Source: Alphaproteobacteria bacterium (GTDB lineage: Bacteria; Pseudomonadota; Alphaproteobacteria; Sphingomonadales; Sphingomonadaceae). Taken from it: a stretch of 10,972 nucleotides of DNA. This document shows positions 6,762 to 10,972 of the stretch, one piece after another. Both the position numbers and the translations under genes were made by a program. Each line of letters starts with the position of its first letter. The first letter of the stretch is position 1. Location of the stretch: assembly GCA_028293055.1 (NCBI GenBank), contig JAQGLD010000031.1, positions 1-10,972 of the forward strand, read 5' to 3'. The notes beneath the pieces were generated by a model. The model searched no databases and had not been told where the DNA came from. It worked only from the letters and a program-made list of their open reading frames with translations.

Positions 6762-7781
6762 ATGTCCATCACGGACCGCCTCCGCCGCCTGATCCACCTC
6801 GCCGGCCCGATCAGCGTCGCCCAATATATGGCGGAGGCGAACGCACATTATTATGCGACCCGCGATCCGCTCGGCGCCGCCGGCGACTTCACCACCGCCC
6901 CCGAAATCAGCCAGATGTTCGGTGAGCTGGTTGGGCTCGCTTTGGCCGATATGTGGAGCCGGGCCGGTCGGCCGGAGGCCTGCTATGTCGAGCTCGGCCC
7001 CGGCCGCGGCACGCTCGCCGCCGACGCGTTGCGCGCGATGGCCGCGGCCGGCCTCCGTCCCGCGGTCGAGCTGGTCGAGACCAGCCCGGCCCTGCGCGCC
7101 GCCCAGGCAGCGCGACTGCCCGGCGCCGGGTGGCACGACGATCTCTCGAGCCTGCCGACCGACCGCCCTCTGCTCGTCGTCGCCAACGAATTCTTCGATT
7201 CGCTTCCGGTGCACCAGCTCGTCCGCGCCGATCGCGGCTGGCATGCCTTGGCCGTGACCTGGTCGGAGGGCGTCTTCCGCCGCGTCCCGGGGGCGGCGCG
7301 ACCTGCCCCGCTGCCGGCGCCGGTCGGGACGATCGTCGAGACTTCGCCAGCCTCGGTGGCGGTGATCCGCGAGCTCGCACGGCGCCTCGCACTCCAGGGC
7401 GGAGCCGCCCTCATCGTCGATTACGGGCCTGCCCGATCGGGAGCCGGGGACACGCTGCAGGCAGTCTCGTCCCACGCCTTCGCCGATCCGTGGAGCGAGC
7501 CTGGCGAGCGCGATCTCACCGCCCATGTCGATTTCGCGGTGCTCTGCGAGGCCGCAGCCGCCGAGGGCGTGGAGATCAGGGGACCGGTCGGCCAGGGCGC
7601 CTGGCTGCAGGCGCTCGGCATCGACCAGCGTGCCTCAGCGCTTTCACGGGCTGCCCCTGCGCGATGCGGGGAGATAGAGGCGGCGCGATCCCGTCTCGTC
7701 TCGCCCGATCAGATGGGGACATTGTTCAAGGTCATGGCTTTGATCGCGCCGTCATGGCCGACGCCGGAGGGTTTCGAATGA
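6762..7781 (+). CDS. MidA/NDUFAF7-family class I SAM-dependent methyltransferase (COG1565)
   Basis: The mitochondrial homologue NDUFAF7 (MidA) dimethylates an arginine of the NDUFS2 subunit during complex I assembly; the bacterial role is inferred to be a protein arginine methyltransferase and is not established here. In 339 residues: family block GDFTTAPEISQMFGE (41-55), SAM motif I ELGPGRGTL (77-85), NEFFDSLPVHQ (142-152), IVDYG (218-222), DLTAHVDF (251-258) and GQGAWLQALG (278-287). The start at 6762 is preceded by GGAGGG and GAGGG, and the protein begins at the family's usual N-terminus; an upstream in-frame extension lies inside lgt and is rejected. The stop overlaps the next start (ATGA). 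Order lgt, this gene, pgeF is common in alphaproteobacteria, which suggests a housekeeping operon. No nuo genes are near. Confidence 0.9.
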   Translation: MSITDRLRRLIHLAGPISVAQYMAEANAHYYATRDPLGAAGDFTTAPEISQMFGELVGLALADMWSRAGRPEACYVELGPGRGTLAADALRAMAAAGLRPAVELVETSPALRAAQAARLPGAGWHDDLSSLPTDRPLLVVANEFFDSLPVHQLVRADRGWHALAVTWSEGVFRRVPGAARPAPLPAPVGTIVETSPASVAVIRELARRLALQGGAALIVDYGPARSGAGDTLQAVSSHAFADPWSEPGERDLTAHVDFAVLCEAAAAEGVEIRGPVGQGAWLQALGIDQRASALSRAAPARCGEIEAARSRLVSPDQMGTLFKVMALIAPSWPTPEGFE

Positions 7782-8299
7782 ATCTGGACTATCGCGATGC
7801 CGGTCCCGACGATGCCGTTTCGGTCGCGGAGGTCGGGCGGCAGACGTTCATCGAGACGTTCGGCCATCTCTATCGTCCCGAGGACCTCGCCGCCTTCCTC
7901 GAAATCCACACCGAGGAAAGCTGGCGCGGCGAGCTTGCCGATTCCGACCTCAAGGTCCTGCTCGTCGAGCAAGCGGGCAAGCCGGTCGCCTATGCCAAGG
8001 TCGCCTCCCAGTCGCTGCCCTATCTGCCGGACCGCAAAGCGATGGAGCTTCGCCAATTCTATGTGCTGAAACCGTGGCAGGGCGAAGGCATTGCCCCGCG
8101 GCTGATGGACTGGGTGCTCGCCCAGGCCAAAGCGCGCGGCGCCGGGGAGATCTGCCTGTCGGTGTGGAGCGAGAATGCGCGCGCGAAGCGGTTCTATGCC
8201 CGCTACGGGTTCGAATATGTCGGTCCGTACAAGTTCATGGTCGGCGAGCAGGCCGACGAGGACGAGATCTGGCGTCTAAAGCTGGAAGATTCCGAATGA
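7778..8299 (+). CDS. GNAT-family N-acetyltransferase
   Basis: Transfers an acyl group, usually acetyl, from acyl-CoA to an amine; the substrate is unknown. The 173-residue protein is one GNAT domain: an N-terminal part with IETFGHLYRPEDLAAFL (25-41), a central strand VLLVEQAGKPVAYAKV (60-75), motif A LRQFYVLKPWQGEGIAPRLM (91-110) with the CoA-pyrophosphate loop Q-G-E-G-I-A (101-106), and motif B SVWSENARAKRFYARYGFEY (128-147). The start overlaps the methyltransferase stop (ATGA) and is preceded by GGAGG at 7766-7770, seven bases away; the stop overlaps the pgeF start in the same way. It therefore sits inside the tight operon. The N-terminal 'FIETFGHLY..EDL' pattern is common in a widespread GNAT subgroup of unknown substrate that includes PaiA/SpeG-like annotations; I would not go beyond GNAT. 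Confidence 0.92.
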   Translation: MNLDYRDAGPDDAVSVAEVGRQTFIETFGHLYRPEDLAAFLEIHTEESWRGELADSDLKVLLVEQAGKPVAYAKVASQSLPYLPDRKAMELRQFYVLKPWQGEGIAPRLMDWVLAQAKARGAGEICLSVWSENARAKRFYARYGFEYVGPYKFMVGEQADEDEIWRLKLEDSE

Positions 8300-9060
8300 G
8301 CGTCGAAAGGGTTGCCGCCGAAGCACTCGAAGGCGTCGCCCACGGCTTTCTCGGCCGGCGGGGCGGCGTGTCGACGGGGATCTGCGCCGGGCTCAATGTC
8401 GGGCTAGGCTCGAGCGACGATCGCGAGGCGATTCACGCCAATCGCCGCCTGGCCGTGGAGGCGGTCGCACCCGGCGCGCGCCTGGCCACGGTCCACCAGG
8501 TCCATTCGGCGCTGGCCCTGGTCGCCGGGGTGGATCCGTGGCCCGACGATCGGAGACCGCGGGCCGATGCGATCGTCACCGACCGGCCGGGTCTAGCCTT
8601 GGGCATCCTCACCGCCGATTGCGCGCCGGTCCTGTTCGCGGATCGCGAGGCCGGGGTGATCGGCGCAGCTCATGCCGGCTGGAAGGGCGCGCTCGGCGGA
8701 GTGGTCGAATCGACGGTGGCTGCGATGGAGCAGCTTGGCGCGGACCGGGCGAGAATATGCGCCGCGGTCGGGCCTTGCATCGCCCGGCGCTCCTACGAGG
8801 TGGACGAGGGCTTCCTGCTCAGGTTCGTCGAGCAGGATGCGGAGCATGAGCGCTTCTTCACCGGCGGGCGGAAAGGCCACCACCAGTTCGACCTGGAGGC
8901 CTTCGTGCTCTCGCGAGCCGCCGCGGCGGGCCTAGTTCGCGTCGAGGCGGTCGGCGAGGATACGTACAGCCAGCCCGATCGCTTCTACAGCTTCCGCCGC
9001 GCCACCCACAAAGGCGAGGACAGCTATGGCCGGCAAATCTCCCTGATCGCGCTCGCCTAG
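8296..9060 (+). CDS. pgeF: peptidoglycan editing factor PgeF (YfiH/laccase-domain, DUF152)
   Basis: In E. coli PgeF (YfiH) removes wrongly made UDP-MurNAc-L-Ser intermediates and keeps L-Ala at position 1 of the peptidoglycan stem; related proteins act as zinc purine-nucleoside enzymes. The 254-residue length is normal. Active-site residues are present: His70 in TVHQVHS, Cys109 in TADCAPVLF and His126 in AAHAGWKG, with the family spacing of 17 between Cys and the second His; also AVGPCI (157-162) and the C-terminal TYSQPDRFYSFRR (223-235). N-terminal HGFLGRRGGVSTG (16-28) is typical. The start at 8296 overlaps the GNAT stop (ATGA) with GGAAG seven bases upstream. It is last in the lgt operon, before a hairpin terminator candidate, and shares the envelope theme with lgt. 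Confidence 0.94.
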   Translation: MSVERVAAEALEGVAHGFLGRRGGVSTGICAGLNVGLGSSDDREAIHANRRLAVEAVAPGARLATVHQVHSALALVAGVDPWPDDRRPRADAIVTDRPGLALGILTADCAPVLFADREAGVIGAAHAGWKGALGGVVESTVAAMEQLGADRARICAAVGPCIARRSYEVDEGFLLRFVEQDAEHERFFTGGRKGHHQFDLEAFVLSRAAAAGLVRVEAVGEDTYSQPDRFYSFRRATHKGEDSYGRQISLIALA

Positions 9061-9064
9061 CTAA

Positions 9065-9089
9065 GCCCCTCCCCATCAACGGGAGGGGC
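9065..9089 (+). terminator. hairpin after pgeF, probable transcription terminator
   Basis: GCCCCTCCC (9065-9073) and GGGAGGGGC (9081-9089) form a perfect 9-bp stem with loop CATCAAC, starting five bases after the pgeF stop. The bases after it (GTTCATTCTG) are only weakly T-rich, so it is a likely but not textbook intrinsic terminator. Confidence 0.6.
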
Positions 9090-9206
9090 GTTCATTCTGC
9101 CCGTCCCACTGGAAGTCGCGCCGCCACCTGCGCTAGGGCGCTCGCATTGCGCCGCTTCGCCCGGTCCACAGGGACCCTGAGGCTCGATCGTGGCCTGGAG
9201 AGTGTA
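9090..9206 (+). promoter_or_regulatory. leader region of the PLP enzyme gene
   Basis: 117 bases between the terminator hairpin and the ATG at 9207. It holds a small hairpin, GGTCC (9163-9167), loop ACAG, GGACC (9172-9176), and the Shine-Dalgarno GGAG (9197-9200) six bases before the ATG. I looked for a SAM-type riboswitch, as sulfur amino acid genes often have one, and saw no conserved core. No promoter boxes could be assigned. Confidence 0.35.
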
Positions 9207-10511
9207 ATGCAGGAAGACGAATCCGACATCACCGGCGCGACGCCGCGTCGCCGGCCCAAGCCCGACGTGCTCGAGATTGGCGGCCGAAAGCTCAAGCCCG
9301 CCACATTGATGATGGGCCACGGCTATGACGCCGCGCTGTCCGAGGGCGCGCTCAAGCCGCCGATCTTCCTCACCTCGACCTTCGTCTTCGAGAACGCGGC
9401 CGCCGGAAAGCGCCATTTCGAAGGCGTTACGGGCAAGCGCCCGGGCGGCTCGGAAGGCCTCGTCTATTCGCGCTTCAACGGTCCCAACCAGGAGATACTC
9501 GAGGATCGGCTCAGCGTCTGGGAGGATGCCGAGGAGGCGTTGACCTTCTCGTCGGGCATGTCGGCGATCGCCACCCTCCTGCTCACTTTCGTCCAGCCCG
9601 GCGATGTGATCGTCCATTCCGGCCCGCTCTACGCGGCGACCGAGACCCTGATCGGCCGTATCCTCGGCAAGTTCGGGGTCAGATGGCTCGATTTCCCGGC
9701 CGGTGCGACCCGCGAGGAGATCGAATCGGTGCTTGCCGAGGCCAAGGGGATGGGGCGGGTGCCGCTCATCTATCTCGAGAGCCCGGCCAACCCGACCAAT
9801 GTCCTCGTCGATGTCGAGGCGGTCGCCGCCGCCCGTGACTCGCTGTTCGGAGACGAGCGGCCGCCGATCGCGATCGACAACACCTTCCTCGGCCCACTCT
9901 GGTCCAAGCCGCTCGAGCATGGCGCCGACCTGTCGATCTATTCGCTGACCAAATATGCCGGCGGTCATTCGGACCTCGTGGCCGGCGGGGTCGTCGGCGC
10001 CAAGGCTCTGATCACGCCGATCCGGATGATGCGCAACACGATCGGAACGATCACCGATCCGAACACCGCCTGGATGCTGCTTCGAAGCCTCGAGACACTG
10101 GAACTGCGCATGACCCGCGCCGGCGAGAATGCCGCCAAGGTCTGCGAATTCCTCCGCCAGCATCCCAAGGTGGAGAGCGTCGGCTATCTCGGCTTCCTCA
10201 AGGACAGCCGCCAGGCCGACATCTACCGCCGGCACTGCACCGGCGCCGGCTCGACCTTCTCGCTCTACCTCACGGGCGGGGAAACAGAGGCGTTCGCCTT
10301 CCTCGACGCGCTCAAAATCGCCAAGCTCGCGGTCAGCCTCGGCGGCACCGAGACGCTGGCGAGCGCTCCCGCCGCGATGACCCATTTGTCGGTCCCCGAT
10401 GCCCGCAAGCAGGCGCTCGGAATCACCGATAATCTGGTGCGTATCTCGATCGGCGTCGAGGATCCCGACGATCTGATCGCCGATTTCGACCAGGCTCTGG
10501 GGGCGGTTTAG
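9207..10511 (+). CDS. cystathionine gamma-synthase family PLP-dependent enzyme
   Basis: Cys/Met-metabolism PLP enzyme (fold type I, MetB/MetZ/MetC/MGL superfamily) acting in transsulfuration, direct sulfhydrylation or gamma-elimination; cytoplasmic tetramer by family. In 434 residues: PPIFLTSTFVFE (51-62), VYSRFNGPN (86-94) with Tyr87 and Arg89 that contact the neighbouring subunit's PLP, SSGMSAI (115-121), ESPANPT (191-197), PLP-binding Asp224 in IAIDNTF and the Schiff-base Lys249 in YSLTKYAGGHSD, and GGTETLASAPA (379-389). The start at 9207 has GGAG six bases upstream. About 30 residues precede the usual N-terminus and there is a GKRPGGSEG loop (76-84). Where methionine gamma-lyases have Tyr-Gly-Cys, this protein has Tyr142-Ala-Ala, so classical MGL chemistry is less likely. 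It belongs to a subgroup common in alphaproteobacteria whose exact reaction is unsettled. It stands alone after a terminator. Confidence 0.92.
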   Translation: MQEDESDITGATPRRRPKPDVLEIGGRKLKPATLMMGHGYDAALSEGALKPPIFLTSTFVFENAAAGKRHFEGVTGKRPGGSEGLVYSRFNGPNQEILEDRLSVWEDAEEALTFSSGMSAIATLLLTFVQPGDVIVHSGPLYAATETLIGRILGKFGVRWLDFPAGATREEIESVLAEAKGMGRVPLIYLESPANPTNVLVDVEAVAAARDSLFGDERPPIAIDNTFLGPLWSKPLEHGADLSIYSLTKYAGGHSDLVAGGVVGAKALITPIRMMRNTIGTITDPNTAWMLLRSLETLELRMTRAGENAAKVCEFLRQHPKVESVGYLGFLKDSRQADIYRRHCTGAGSTFSLYLTGGETEAFAFLDALKIAKLAVSLGGTETLASAPAAMTHLSVPDARKQALGITDNLVRISIGVEDPDDLIADFDQALGAV

Positions 10512-10519
10512 CGGCACAC

Positions 10520-10546
10520 GTCATCCCGGCGAAAGCCGGGACCTCG
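10520..10546 (+). repeat. REP-like palindrome, copy R1
   Basis: A 27-nt unit starting GTCA, with a 7-bp stem TCCCGGC (10524-10530) and GCCGGGA (10535-10541) around the tetraloop GAAA, and ending CCTCG. It begins eight bases after the stop of the PLP enzyme gene and lies before the GIY-YIG gene in the same orientation as copy R2. It differs from R2 and from inverted R3 at four positions each. Confidence 0.85.
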
Positions 10547-10583
10547 TGGAGACACGCCGTGGCCTGTTGCGGCGCCTCGATTT

Positions 10584-10892
10584 ATGGCCCACCTTCCTGA
10601 CATGTTGGGCGGGTGGGTCTACATCATGACCAACAAGCCCAGCGGTGTGCTCTATATCGGAGTCACCGCCGATCTTGCTGCGCGGGTGGCGCAGCACAGG
10701 GCTGGTCTCGGATCGAGCTTCTGCCGAAAATATAATCTCCAGCGGCTGGTGCTGGCAGAGCCTTATCCTACGATCGATGAGGCGATCGCCCGGGAAAAGG
10801 CGAGGAAGGACTGGCAGCGCGCATGGAAGATTCGGCGCATCGAGGAAGACAATCCCGACTGGGATGACCTTTGGCAGCACATCAACGCATGA
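10584..10892 (+). CDS. small GIY-YIG nuclease-domain protein (UPF0213/YhbQ-like)
   Basis: A single-domain GIY-YIG protein of 102 residues. The fold cuts DNA using one divalent metal; the cellular role of these stand-alone forms is not settled. Visible: WVYIMTN (11-17) and LYIGVT (23-28) for the two halves of the GIY-YIG motif, Arg34 in DLAARVAQHRAG (30-41), and Glu71 in IAREKARKDW (68-77) as the metal-binding acid, followed by the family tail WKIRRIEEDNPDWDDLW (81-97). All expected catalytic positions are kept, so it should be active. The start at 10584 has no clear Shine-Dalgarno; ATG at 10602 (MLGGWVYIM) is an alternative that keeps the whole domain. It is bracketed by REP-like palindromes: R1 lies 37 nt upstream and R2 begins two bases after the stop. 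This context suggests a link to the repeats rather than to the metabolic genes. Confidence 0.9.
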   Translation: MAHLPDMLGGWVYIMTNKPSGVLYIGVTADLAARVAQHRAGLGSSFCRKYNLQRLVLAEPYPTIDEAIAREKARKDWQRAWKIRRIEEDNPDWDDLWQHINA

Positions 10893-10893
10893 C

Positions 10894-10920
10894 GTCTTCC
10901 CGGCGCAGGCCGGGATCTCG
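10894..10920 (+). repeat. REP-like palindrome, copy R2
   Basis: The same 27-nt unit as R1 with 23 of 27 identical positions: stem TCCCGGC (10898-10904) and GCCGGGA (10909-10915) around loop GCAG, ending TCTCG. It begins two bases after the TGA of the GIY-YIG gene and so could also act as that gene's 3' hairpin. Confidence 0.85.
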
Positions 10921-10945
10921 CGACCAGAAGTCACGGCGGGTGGCC

Positions 10946-10972
10946 CGAGACCCCGGCCTTCGCCGGGGTGAC
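10946..10972 (-). repeat. REP-like palindrome, copy R3 (inverted)
   Basis: The reverse complement matches R1 and R2 at 23 of 27 positions each. The stem here is CCCCGGC with GCCGGGG around loop GAAG: the basal T-A pair of R1 and R2 is replaced by C-G, so pairing is kept. It is separated from R2 by 25 nt (10921-10945), making an inverted pair, and ends exactly at the window edge. Confidence 0.85.

Noticed and set aside
9090..9206. A SAM-sensing riboswitch upstream of the PLP enzyme
   Set aside because: No conserved SAM-II or other SAM riboswitch core was found by eye; only a 5-bp hairpin is present.
9057..10517. A 486-codon open frame on the minus strand opposite the PLP enzyme gene
   Set aside because: It is the antisense shadow of a well supported gene in high-GC DNA, with no recognisable domain and low-complexity charged composition.
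10520..10972. A CRISPR array formed by the repeated 27-nt units
   Set aside because: There are only three copies, one inverted, with a gene between two of them and no regular spacers; no cas genes are present. REP-like elements explain them better.

Overview
The window reads as chromosomal DNA of a high-GC alphaproteobacterium, most likely a sphingomonad (Sphingomonadaceae or a close relative). This rests on codon use, on the linked order lgt, MidA-type methyltransferase, pgeF, and on short GC-rich intergenic palindromes; no 16S or other phylogenetic marker is present. Nearly all of the window is coding and no gene-free stretch exceeds 300 bases.

Left half (positions 1-5749), minus strand. 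Reading in the direction of transcription there are four genes: an acyl-CoA synthetase/AMP-dependent ligase (5749-4058), a gap of about 190 bases with a hairpin, a Tat-exported molybdenum hydroxylase large subunit (3871-1640), ferrochelatase hemH (1640-633, its start sharing one base with the preceding stop codon) and an acetoacetyl-CoA reductase phaB (601-5). The last three are packed like an operon. phaB meets an amber codon exactly where the family continues, four bases before the window edge. The ligase start region carries a perfect 13-bp tandem duplication that places an out-of-frame ATG at the best distance from the Shine-Dalgarno sequence.

Middle (5750-9060), plus strand, divergent from the ligase. 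lgt (prolipoprotein diacylglyceryl transferase, TTG start), a MidA-family methyltransferase, a GNAT acetyltransferase and pgeF (peptidoglycan editing factor) form a tight operon. The last three are joined by ATGA overlaps; lgt and the methyltransferase are separated by a 56-nt gap almost wholly filled by a foldback sequence. A hairpin terminator candidate follows pgeF. Envelope biogenesis (lipoprotein acylation, peptidoglycan fidelity) is the common theme of the two best understood members.

Right end (9207-10972), plus strand. A Cys/Met-metabolism PLP enzyme of the cystathionine gamma-synthase family is followed by a small GIY-YIG nuclease-domain gene. That gene is bracketed by three copies of a 27-nt REP-like palindrome: one upstream, one starting two bases after its stop codon, and one inverted at the window edge. 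The arrangement resembles a REPIN with a nuclease gene inside it and is the best candidate here for something not well described. The rest is mostly ordinary housekeeping and catabolic gene content.
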